Shown: in pieces, positions 31,502 through 38,178 of the stretch
How the letters are laid out: every line of letters begins with the position of its first letter
How positions within the stretch are numbered: position 1 is the stretch's first letter
From: a bacterium
GTDB taxonomy: Bacteria > Patescibacteriota > Doudnabacteria > UBA920
Direction of reading: 5' to 3'
Length of the DNA: 38,611 nucleotides
NCBI GenBank assembly: GCA_021791515.1
Contig: JAJYWK010000046.1
Span: 1-38,611, forward strand
The notes under the pieces: generated by a model
Databases searched by the model: none
What the model saw: only the letters and a program-made list of their open reading frames with translations
Told to the model about the DNA's origin: nothing
Translations under genes and position numbers: made by a program

Positions 31502-32698
31502 TTAAAACTTAATTATAAACTTCGGATGCTCTTTAAGCATTTCTTCAAATTTTTCTTTGGAATAATCTTTAATATCCAAAATTGTGCCTTTGCCGTTGTT
31601 AAGTAAAACAGTCCACAATTTTTCCGCCACTTGATTAGACTTATCTTCAAAAAGTTTTTTGGTAATTTCCCATGTGCCCCAAATCTGCCGGCCGGCGACG
31701 CAATACATAGTAATACCCTTCATTACTAGTTTATTAAAATCTTCAAAAACAAAATCGCCGTTTTTGAGGCCGAACAAAATAACTTCGCCGCCGCGGCGTA
31801 CAGAGGCAATGGCGTTGTTCACCGAATCGTTAAACCCGGCCATTTCAAACGTTACATCCACACCAAGGCCATTAGTTAACTTCATAATTTGATCTACAAC
31901 CTCTTGATTATGAGCGTAAGACTTAACCTCACCTAATCTCTCCTTTGCAAGGAGAGGAATGTTCTTATTTCCCTCCTTGTCTAAGGAGGGATTAAGGGAG
32001 GTTAATTTGATCAAATAATCAACGCCAAGTTTTTTCCCCATTTCAATCGCTTTATCGCTCGGTTCAATTCCGATAATGGTTTTAGCGCCAAGTCCGCGGG
32101 CAATGAGCACCAAGAACGAGGCAATAGGCCCCAGGCCAAAAATTGCCACGGTTTTGCCTTTCAAATCCACTTTACTGGCCGCGTGCACAGCATTGCCGAA
32201 TGGCTCGTGCAAAACCGCCACCTCGGGACGGATTTTATTCATATCCACTTTCCAGGCGACCTGCGCCGGCACTTTGGCGTATTCGGCAAAACCACCGTCT
32301 ACGGAAATACCAAGAATTTTTTCGTTAGTACAAACATTTTTCTGTCCGTTCAAACATTGAAAACATTCATTGCAAACCACGTGGCTTTCGCAAGCAACAA
32401 AATCTCCAATTTCAATATCCTTTACATTTAATCCTTTATCCTTTACTTGCCCAAAAAATTCATGGCCAAGCTGGCGATAGGTTTTATTTTCTTTGTCGAT
32501 AGATGATAATATTTGCTCTTTAAACGCCTGCCGATTCCAAATTCCCTTATCCGTCCCGCACACGCCGGCATAGTGGACTTTAAGAATGATTTTATCTTCA
32601 TCCCCTTCACCCAAAACCGGCTCGGGAATATCCACGAGCTCAAAACCCTTACTTGTTTCCCAGTCATATTTACTTTTATCAAATACCAAAGCTTTCAT
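31502..32698 (-). CDS. tdh: Zinc-dependent dehydrogenase, probable L-threonine 3-dehydrogenase
   Basis: A 398-residue medium-chain zinc dehydrogenase. The catalytic zinc region is AGVCGTD and LGHEFFG; the structural zinc loop is CNECFQCLNGQKNVC; the coenzyme fold has VAIFGLGPIASFLVLIARGLGA (GxGxxA-like) and an acidic IGIEPSDKA, favouring NAD. Followed by kbl, it fits threonine dehydrogenase, giving 2-amino-3-ketobutyrate for Kbl. An in-frame repeat of about 83 bp (31923-32005) adds roughly 30 residues (TSLNPSLDKEGNKNIPLLAK and on) between YLI and QEVVDQIMKL, in the helix after the nucleotide fold. Substrate by context. Confidence 0.88.
   Translation of the reverse strand: MKALVFDKSKYDWETSKGFELVDIPEPVLGEGDEDKIILKVHYAGVCGTDKGIWNRQAFKEQILSSIDKENKTYRQLGHEFFGQVKDKGLNVKDIEIGDFVACESHVVCNECFQCLNGQKNVCTNEKILGISVDGGFAEYAKVPAQVAWKVDMNKIRPEVAVLHEPFGNAVHAASKVDLKGKTVAIFGLGPIASFLVLIARGLGAKTIIGIEPSDKAIEMGKKLGVDYLIKLTSLNPSLDKEGNKNIPLLAKERLGEVKSYAHNQEVVDQIMKLTNGLGVDVTFEMAGFNDSVNNAIASVRRGGEVILFGLKNGDFVFEDFNKLVMKGITMYCVAGRQIWGTWEITKKLFEDKSNQVAEKLWTVLLNNGKGTILDIKDYSKEKFEEMLKEHPKFIIKF
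31923..32005. repeat. Composite palindromic element inside tdh
   Basis: TTAACCTC (31923-31930) and GAGGTTAA (31998-32005) form the outer stem. Inside are two hairpins: CTCTCCTT/AAGGAGAG (31938-31956) and CCCTCCTT/AAGGAGGG (31971-31990). The whole block is translated in frame within tdh. Confidence 0.75.
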
Positions 32699-32724
32699 AA
32701 TATTCTTATATCTTAATTCTTAAA

Positions 32725-34584
32725 TTACTCTACCGTCACGCTTTTTGCCAAATTCCTGGGCCGGTCGACATCGCGGCCAAGGGCAACTGCCATATGATAG
32801 GCAAATAACTGTAGTGGTATGGTGTTAAGCAGCGGTTCTAAAAGTTCCATAGTGTCCGGCACATAAATAATATCGCTGGCCACCTCTTTAGCTTCCTCGT
32901 CGCCAACAGTAGCAATTATTAAAGTTCTGGCGCCGCGGGCACGGACTTCCTGGATACTGCTTTTCATTTTTTCATACAACTGGTCCTTGCTTAAAACGGC
33001 AACCACCGGCACATCACTACTTACCAAAGCAAGCGGCCCATGCTTTAATTCTCCTCCGGCAAAACCTTCGGCGTGAATGTAAGAAATTTCTTTTAATTTT
33101 AACGCGCCTTCTAAAGCCACCGGAAAATTAACTCCCCTGCCTAAAAATAAAACGTCTTTGTAATTTTTACAATCTTCCGCGATTTTCTTTATTGCATCAT
33201 TTTGCTTAAGTACCAAATTCATTTTTTCCGGAATTTCTAACAATGCCTGAAGCACCCTTTGCCCTGTGGCCAAAGATGTATGTTTGAGCCGTCCAAATTC
33301 CAAAGCATACAAAATTAGTACAGCTACCATGTTGGTATAAGCTTTGGTGGAAGCCACTGCCAGTTCGGGACCCGCGTGAATGTAGGTGCCTGCTCCGGTT
33401 TCCCGGGCAATGGTACTGCCTACCACATTCACAATCCCGCGAACAAACGCGCCTTTTCTTTTTGCCTCCCTCGCGGCCATTAAAGTATCGGCGGTTTCGC
33501 CGCTTTGCGAAATTACAAACACCAAAGTATTTTTATTTACAATCGGGTCGCGGTAGCGGAATTCAGAAGAATAATCAACTTCCACTGGCAAATTTGCAAG
33601 GCGTTCAAAAGCATATTTGCCAACTAAACCAGCATACCTGGCCGTGCCTTCGGCAATTATGCACACACGCTTAATCTCCCGCATTTGTTCATGCGTCATA
33701 TTTAGCCCGCCTAAAACCGCCGTGCCTTCATCCATATTCAAACGGCCGCGTAATGCATCTTCAAACACCATTGGCTGGTCAAAAATTTCCTTAAGCATAA
33801 AATCCGCGTAGCCCCCTTTTTGCGCTTTGGCCTGATCCCAATCAATATTGCTAAGAACTTTCGCAACTAATTCATTATTTAAATTTGAAATCTTTGGTGT
33901 CCCTAAATCTATCACGGCAATTTCACCATCATCTAAGAACGCCATTCTTTTTGTAAACGGTAATATCGGCGTGGCATCACTCGCTATATAATTCTCTCCC
34001 TCCCCATAACCGATAACTAAAGGACTCCCCAATCTTGCTGCTACTAATTCAAACGGGTTATCTTTATGCATAACAACCAAACCATACGTACCCCTGACTT
34101 GTAAAAGCGCGGCTCTCACTGCATCGCGCAGAATATCAGACGCACCCGGTTTCATACCCGAACGCTCCAAATTTTTATACTCCTGATATATTAAACATCC
34201 CAAAACTTCCGTATCGGTCTCTGATTCAAATTTTACAGATTGCTTTTCTAATTTAATTTTTAGCTCCCGATAATTTTCAATAATCCCATTGTGAACCACG
34301 GCCAATTTACCGTCTACAATATGAGGATGGGCGTTAAATTCCGTTACTCCCCCGTGAGTGGCCCAGCGGGTGTGGGCAATACCAACGGTGCCTTGGATTT
34401 TCTTTTCCCCGATCTTCTGCGTAAGCTTATCCACCTTACCCACCTCACGAACGCGATCGATTGCCCCATTATCCAAAACCGCCACGCCTGCGCTGTCGTA
34501 GCCTCTATACTCCAAATCCCTCAATCCCTGAAGCAGGATTGGGAGGGCTTGTTTTTTACCAATGTAACCGACGATTCCGCACAT
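32725..34584 (-). CDS. glmS: Glutamine-fructose-6-phosphate aminotransferase
   Basis: A 619-residue GlmS, first step of amino-sugar synthesis. The glutaminase domain begins CGIVGYIG with the nucleophilic Cys after the initiator Met, then LEYRGYDSAGVA, HTRWATHGGV and HNGIIENY. The two SIS domains show SEFRYRDP, VFVISQSGETADTL, GAGTYIHAGPELAVASTKAYTN and FLGRGVNFPVALEGALKLKEISYIHAEGFAGGELKHGP. It ends LAKSVTVE as in other GlmS. No ribozyme or clear leader is seen upstream; the preceding 100 bases are repeat-like. The TrmB-type gene before it on the same strand may control it. Confidence 0.97.
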   Translation of the reverse strand: MCGIVGYIGKKQALPILLQGLRDLEYRGYDSAGVAVLDNGAIDRVREVGKVDKLTQKIGEKKIQGTVGIAHTRWATHGGVTEFNAHPHIVDGKLAVVHNGIIENYRELKIKLEKQSVKFESETDTEVLGCLIYQEYKNLERSGMKPGASDILRDAVRAALLQVRGTYGLVVMHKDNPFELVAARLGSPLVIGYGEGENYIASDATPILPFTKRMAFLDDGEIAVIDLGTPKISNLNNELVAKVLSNIDWDQAKAQKGGYADFMLKEIFDQPMVFEDALRGRLNMDEGTAVLGGLNMTHEQMREIKRVCIIAEGTARYAGLVGKYAFERLANLPVEVDYSSEFRYRDPIVNKNTLVFVISQSGETADTLMAAREAKRKGAFVRGIVNVVGSTIARETGAGTYIHAGPELAVASTKAYTNMVAVLILYALEFGRLKHTSLATGQRVLQALLEIPEKMNLVLKQNDAIKKIAEDCKNYKDVLFLGRGVNFPVALEGALKLKEISYIHAEGFAGGELKHGPLALVSSDVPVVAVLSKDQLYEKMKSSIQEVRARGARTLIIATVGDEEAKEVASDIIYVPDTMELLEPLLNTIPLQLFAYHMAVALGRDVDRPRNLAKSVTVE

Positions 34585-34587
34585 AAT

Positions 34588-34682
34588 GTATTCGAAAATA
34601 TCATCCGAAACTACGAAATGTTATACGAAAAAACTTTTCGTAGTCTTTTCGCAGTTTCGCATATGTTTCGCAGTTTCGCATT
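34588..34682. repeat. Word-type repeat (CGAAAC/GTTTCG) between trmB-like gene and glmS
   Basis: GTTTCGCATATGTTTCGCA and GTTTCGCA words on the right, CGAAACTACGAAA on the left, with an ACGAAAA/TTTTCGT hairpin in the middle. It fills the 100-bp spacer. Confidence 0.5.
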
Positions 34683-34684
34683 AT

Positions 34685-35437
34685 TTATAATTTTGACCAA
34701 TTAAACTCAAACACTCTCTTCTGAGTCTGATAAATTGCCTCGTTTTGTATAAGCACGCCAACCGGATTTTCCTTGTCGTCCAAGCTAATATGCGCAACCT
34801 TACCGGCGTAAATTATTTCATGGGTGGATTTGACCGCCTTGCCGGCCGTGGGCATGGATTTTCTTTCATCCAGCCCGGCCAATTGCCCGCCTTCACCCAA
34901 GGAAATAATTTTTACGCTAATGTTTTTGGCAATTCTTTTCTTGCTAAAATCCGGCATATCGGCATAAACGCTTTTTCTGTCTTCCGCCGTGGAAGAAGAA
35001 TACAGATAATATTCTTTTTCCGCTGATTTTGAAGTACAAGCCAGTACATCTTCCAAAATTTGCTTTATGCCCTTGGCTCCTTCATATAGTTTGACGCTTG
35101 GCTTGCCGCCTTGTTTTTCAAATAGAGTTTTTATTAAAGGCAAACTTTGTTCAATATGCCCCCGCACTTCGTCTAAATCTTCTTTTTTTTGATCTATTGC
35201 GGATAATAATTTCTCCGGCGGCTCAGCAATAAAATATTGCTTGCTTTCCTTGTTGTAATAGGAAACAATGCCAATACCGATTAAAGATTTTAAAATATCA
35301 TAAGAAGTGCCGCGATTAACTTTGGATTTAGCTGATATCTCACGGACTGATGATGGCCCCAGTTCCACCAAAGCCAAATAGACGGCAATTTCCTTTTCGC
35401 TAAGGCCGAAGTTTTTAAGAATGATTTCTATTTGCAT
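34685..35437 (-). CDS. TrmB-family transcriptional regulator
   Basis: A 250-residue regulator. The N-terminal winged helix (IEIILKNFGLSEKEIAVYLALVELGPSSVREISAKSKVNRGTSY, described here as residues 3-46) is TrmB-like; a coiled-coil segment follows (SAIDQKKEDLDEVRGHIEQS), then an alpha/beta effector domain ending VFEFNW. TrmB proteins mostly sense sugars. ATG 35437 is chosen: the ATG seven codons earlier lies inside a GTCATTCC-type repeat. The promoter carries a perfect 15-bp inverted repeat, so autoregulation is likely. glmS follows after 100 bases, making amino-sugar control plausible. Confidence 0.83.
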   Translation of the reverse strand: MQIEIILKNFGLSEKEIAVYLALVELGPSSVREISAKSKVNRGTSYDILKSLIGIGIVSYYNKESKQYFIAEPPEKLLSAIDQKKEDLDEVRGHIEQSLPLIKTLFEKQGGKPSVKLYEGAKGIKQILEDVLACTSKSAEKEYYLYSSSTAEDRKSVYADMPDFSKKRIAKNISVKIISLGEGGQLAGLDERKSMPTAGKAVKSTHEIIYAGKVAHISLDDKENPVGVLIQNEAIYQTQKRVFEFNWSKL

Positions 35438-35452
35438 AATAATCTCTTGCGG

Positions 35453-35552
35453 CGTCATTCCGAGGAGTGTAGCCGACGAGGAATCTCTTAAAGTTTGTTA
35501 ATTATCAACCGATAAGGGATCCCTCGTCCGCCTTCGGCGGACTCGGGATGAC
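35453..35552. repeat. GTCATTCC-type composite palindrome
   Basis: GTCATTCCGAGGAG at the left and CTCGGGATGAC at the right close the block; GTCCGCC/GGCGGAC forms an inner hairpin. It separates the trmB-like gene from its promoter and so lies in its 5' leader. Confidence 0.6.
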
Positions 35553-35599
35553 AAAAAGAATATATATGCAAGTGTAAACGAATATATTCTTTTTGTCAA
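35551..35599 (-). promoter_or_regulatory. Promoter and operator of the trmB-like gene
   Basis: Read on the minus strand: TTGACA (35594-35599), 17 bp, TACACT (35571-35576). ACAAAAAGAATATAT (35551-35565) and ATATATTCTTTTTGT (35582-35596) are a perfect 15-bp inverted repeat that covers the -35 box, spacer and start region. Confidence 0.7.
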
Positions 35600-35629
35600 C
35601 CTTTTTTCTACAAAATTGTGGATAAATAA

Positions 35630-35655
35630 AAATATCCCTTATTTAAGGGATATTT
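35630..35655 (-). terminator. Terminator of the methyltransferase gene
   Basis: AAATATCCCTT and AAGGGATATTT form a perfect 11-bp stem around ATTT, followed by a T-rich stretch on the minus strand. Confidence 0.7.
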
Positions 35656-35680
35656 AATCTCAAAAATTAAATAAAAAAGC

Positions 35681-36217
35681 CTACACTTTTTTATAAATAT
35701 AGATTTCGTGAGCTTTGGGCAAAAAGTACTTTTCCATATACTTCATATTTGGAAACGGAAAATCGCGAATTATGGCAATACTGCCGGGCTTCATTTCTTT
35801 CTTAAACTTCTCCTCAATCCTGCCCATTAATGGTGGATATAAATAGCAGTAGATGATGTTAGCTTTGGACCAGTCTTCTTTAAAAAAATCCCGATTTTTA
35901 AATTTTATTTTCCTATTGCCTATTGCCTGTTGCCTGATTTTCGAAAACAAGACAGTCCACCAGCTGAGCTCAAATCCCACACAGGTTGCGCCGGTAAGTT
36001 TACTTACCAAAAATACCACCTTGCCGTTGCCGCTGCCTAAATCGTAAAAAACGTCACTCGATTTAATTCCGAGTTTATTTACAATAAATTCTATATCCCC
36101 CGCATGCGTAGGCACAAACGGCACCCGAGTCCGCGCAAAAGCAACAAATTCGCTGGAAATTACAAATAACAAAAGCAGGGTTAACAGTAAAAAGAAGAAC
36201 AAGATTGTTATTGTCAT
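35681..36217 (-). CDS. Membrane-anchored class I SAM methyltransferase-like protein
   Basis: A 178-residue protein. Residues 1-22 form one very hydrophobic helix, probably an anchor. The rest is a compact Rossmann methyltransferase: FYDLGSGNGKVVFLVSKL (motif I, about residues 57-74), GFELSWW (acidic motif II), and a YCYLYPPLM stretch at motif IV. PTHAGDIEFIVNKLGI before motif I is typical of a small methyltransferase group common in CPR. The substrate is unknown. A repeat of AGGCAAT words lies in the coding part for SKIRQQAIGNRK (about 35912-35940). It is followed by a clean terminator and lies just downstream of the rRNA operon. Confidence 0.78.
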   Translation of the reverse strand: MTITILFFFLLLTLLLLFVISSEFVAFARTRVPFVPTHAGDIEFIVNKLGIKSSDVFYDLGSGNGKVVFLVSKLTGATCVGFELSWWTVLFSKIRQQAIGNRKIKFKNRDFFKEDWSKANIIYCYLYPPLMGRIEEKFKKEMKPGSIAIIRDFPFPNMKYMEKYFLPKAHEIYIYKKV

Positions 36218-36235
36218 ACAAATATTATAGCATAT

Positions 36236-36268
36236 GAAAAACTCTCCAATTACGGAGAGTTTTTCATA
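36236..36268 (-). terminator. Strong terminator at the end of the rRNA operon
   Basis: GAAAAACTCTCC and GGAGAGTTTTTC pair perfectly. It stops transcription between the rRNA operon and the methyltransferase gene. Confidence 0.8.
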
Positions 36269-36270
36269 AA

Positions 36271-36335
36271 CGGGCGACTACCTACCCCGTTACCAGTCGC
36301 TCCGACGTACGTCGGCTCCGCTACGGGGTTTGCAA
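36271..36335 (-). repeat. Fragment of a second 5S 3' end with hairpin
   Basis: CGGGCGACTACCTAC (36271-36285) repeats exactly the 3' end of the 5S gene (36385-36399). Beside it are CCCCGT/ACGGGG and the perfect palindrome CCGACGTACGTCGG. It looks like the remnant of a duplicated 5S end. Confidence 0.6.
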
Positions 36336-36346
36336 AAGATTGGCAA

Positions 36347-36375
36347 AAGAAAAACCTCCCTGGTTTAGGAAGGTT
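36347..36375 (-). terminator. First terminator after 5S rRNA
   Basis: AACCT-CC and GG-AGGTT pair; on the minus strand TTTTTC follows. It is about 10 bases past the 5S 3' end. Confidence 0.65.
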
Positions 36376-36384
36376 AATCATTAT

Positions 36385-36503
36385 CGGGCGACTACCTACT
36401 TTTGCGAAGTAAAAACTTCACTATCATTGGCCCAGGCTGTTTTGACTTCTGAGTTCGGGAAGGGATCAGGTCGGACCCAGCCGGAAATGCCACCCTTCGT
36501 CGC
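36385..36503 (-). rRNA. rrf: 5S ribosomal RNA
   Basis: On the minus strand it contains the conserved 5S core: GGGTGGCATTTCCGGCTGGG, GTCCGACCTGATCCC, TTCCCGAACTCAGAAGT and the GGGCCAATGATAGT helix, with GCGAC/GTCGC closing the ends. About 119 nt. Exact ends are uncertain by a few bases. It lies downstream of 23S, separated by an unusually long spacer. Confidence 0.92.
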
Positions 36504-36559
36504 ACTTTATTTCGCTTGTTCATTTTTGGCTTAAGCCAAAAATTCACTAGCTTCATAAA

Positions 36560-36752
36560 GTACTCCTCTTCCCCAAAAATCCGTGCTCACCACCCTTCGG
36601 GTGGTTGCGCTCCTGATTTTCGGGGGCCCCACTAAACAATAAAGGGCGACGAAGGATGCACTGCCTAAATTTTTAACGTACTCCTCTTCCCCAAAAATCA
36701 GTGCTCGTCCCGCCTTCGGTGGGACCGCGCTCCTAATTTTTGGGGGGCCCCT
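36560..36752 (-). repeat. Two covarying hairpin repeats between 23S and 5S
   Basis: Two copies (about 36560-36631 and 36680-36752) share GTACTCCTCTTCCCCAAAAA on one side and GCGCTCCT...GGGGCCCC on the other. Each folds into CCCCAAAAAT/ATTTTTGGGG (copy 1 has GATTTTCGGGG) around an inner stem with a TTCG loop. The inner stems differ (CCACCC/GGGTGG versus GTCCC/GGGAC), but both pair, so the fold is kept while the sequence changed. Confidence 0.65.
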
Positions 36753-36785
36753 TGGAATGAAATACGACGAGGGGGAACTTCGCCA

Positions 36786-36893
36786 TTAAGGTCTTAATGC
36801 GTATACCGTGCCTTGGGTTAATACCAAGAAACCCAACGTTACCGCCAAGATTACCAGCAGTAAAAATAGAACCTTAAAATGGGATTTAAACAT
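36786..36893 (-). CDS. Possible small membrane peptide or signal-peptide remnant
   Basis: A 35-codon frame lies in the 23S-5S spacer. The peptide starts MFKSHFKVLFLLLVILAV and ends TQGTVYALRP: basic N-terminus, about 20 hydrophobic residues, then an Ala-containing possible cleavage area. A good promoter (TTGACT, 17 bp, TATAGT) ends 36 bases before the ATG. No Shine-Dalgarno is visible. It may be a real small protein, the decayed start of a secreted protein, or chance. Confidence 0.35.
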   Translation of the reverse strand: MFKSHFKVLFLLLVILAVTLGFLVLTQGTVYALRP

Positions 36894-36928
36894 TGTATGT
36901 ACTAAGTTAATGCGACTCTACTTATATT

Positions 36929-36957
36929 ACTATAATAAGTCACAAATTGCTAGTCAA
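36929..36957 (-). promoter_or_regulatory. Promoter within the 23S-5S spacer
   Basis: Read on the minus strand: TTGACT (36952-36957), exactly 17 bp, TATAGT (36929-36934). It could give 5S and the spacer hairpins a transcript separate from 23S. Confidence 0.5.
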
Positions 36958-36960
36958 TTT

Positions 36961-36996
36961 ACCCGCCTAAATTTCCTCACGGAAATTTTGGTGGGT
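36961..36996 (-). repeat. 16-bp stem just past the 23S 3' end
   Basis: ACCCGCCTAAATTTCC and GGAAATTTTGGTGGGT pair around TCAC with one mismatch and one wobble. No T-run follows on the minus strand, so a processing stem is likelier than a terminator. Confidence 0.5.
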
Positions 36997-37074
36997 TAAG
37001 ATAAAGAATAAAATTTTCGGTTGATTAGTACTGCTCAGCTGAACACATTACTGTGCTTACACCTGCAGCCTATA

Positions 37075-37150
37075 TGCTAGCTTGTAGCTTGTAGTTGGTA
37101 GCTTGTAGCATTGCTGCTACTAACTACTTCCTACTTACTACCAGCTAGAT
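37075..37150. repeat. Word-type inverted repeat inside 23S domain VI
   Basis: CTAGCTTGTAGCTTGTAG and GTAGCTTGTAGC words face CTACTAACTACTTCC and CTACTTACTACCAGCTAG. The arms can pair and would extend a variable 23S helix. Confidence 0.6.
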
Positions 37151-37332
37151 TGATACGGGGTAGTCTTCCCCGAACCTATATTCAGACTTGCGTCTGAAAA
37201 CGAAATCTAGTTTTGTGGACGGCTTCACGCTTATATGCATTCAGCGCTTATCCAAACTATACCTAGCTACCCCGCCATGCCCTAGACAGGACAACGGGTA
37301 CACCAGAGGTATATACATCTCGGTCCTCTCGT

Positions 37333-38126
37333 CACTTATTCTTCTGTCGCCAGAAGCGCAGACTATATCTTCATCCTATCTTATACCTTAGCTCGTCCGC
37401 CAATGGCGGACGGACATAGTATTTTATTAATGATAGGCGTCGGCGTATTATTCCAATATAATAATTGGAATCTCCCCTTTCGGGTCAGTCGTTACGGGGT
37501 CAAACCTAAAACTTTAAATAATTCAGTTGCGGTCTTCTTTTTCCGGGTTACGTAGTTATTATTTTGAATTATTACTATACAGCTTATAATTTCTTTCAGT
37601 TCCGATTGCGTAAATTGCGCAATAGTTTTACTTTCCAGAATATCGGCTGCTTTATAAAGAGCAGCCGCCTGTTGCTTCTTAAAACGTATGTATGGAAGCA
37701 ACTGTTTAAGAATATTTTTGATTTGAGCAACTCCGTTAATACGGAGCTCGCTCATCCCGTCGTTGCGGCGAGACAAGTACCCAATACCTAAAATTTTCTT
37801 AATCCAGAAAAGTCCGGTTTCATGGCGGCTATCCTGATAAAAACAGATAGTGCACATAAACCGAAACTTTATTTTTCCATCTTTCCGTTTTTTGATTTGA
37901 AGCATTAAGCTGCCGTCTCCATCGAGAAAGCCAGCAATATAAGCTAAATCAGTTTTAGATCGACTTCCCACGGTATTGTCTTAATATTCTTGGTCCTCAA
38001 GTAATTGTACCATAATTGGGGAACCGTTTCCAATTATGGCTATCAACGGATACAAAAAATATTAAGATTTCACCGTTATTAGCCGAGTTTTCAATTCGCC
38101 TTACGGCGAAAAGTAGCAATCACTTT
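37333..38126 (-). other. Group I intron 2 in 23S rRNA (sarcin-ricin loop site)
   Basis: A 794-nt intron between CTCTAGT and ACGAGAGGACC, that is after U2656 in E. coli numbering. Core elements on the minus strand: P (AACGGTGAAATCTT, about 38066-38085), Q (AAGACAATACCGTGGGAAG, about 37964-37985), R (CGTAACGACTGACC, about 37485-37500) and S (GAAGATATAGTCTGCGC, about 37356-37372). Exon UAGU can pair with intron GCUA, giving the U-G pair at the 5' site, and the intron ends in G. It carries a LAGLIDADG gene between Q and R. Confidence 0.85.
37492..37971 (-). CDS. LAGLIDADG homing endonuclease inside group I intron 2
   Basis: A 159-residue homing endonuclease with a single LAGLIDADG helix, YIAGFLDGDGSLM (about residues 10-22), followed by the strand-rich DNA-binding region (KDGKIKFRFMCTICFYQ) and basic helices. 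One motif implies it acts as a dimer. Such enzymes cut intron-less 23S copies at the insertion site and spread the intron. The likely start is GTG 37971, which lies in the intron's Q element, and the TAA stop lies at the R element, so gene and catalytic core overlap at both ends. The frame is intact, suggesting recent activity or selection. Confidence 0.9.
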   Translation of the reverse strand: MGSRSKTDLAYIAGFLDGDGSLMLQIKKRKDGKIKFRFMCTICFYQDSRHETGLFWIKKILGIGYLSRRNDGMSELRINGVAQIKNILKQLLPYIRFKKQQAAALYKAADILESKTIAQFTQSELKEIISCIVIIQNNNYVTRKKKTATELFKVLGLTP

Positions 38127-38178
38127 ACTAGAGATGTGACCACTCAAATTTCGAACACCCACAGCAGATAAGGACCAA

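Noticed and set aside
31502-32698. tdh or kbl as frameshifted pseudogenes because of their odd internal segments
   Set aside because: Both frames are continuous, with all catalytic motifs and normal ends. The odd segments are in-frame repeats.
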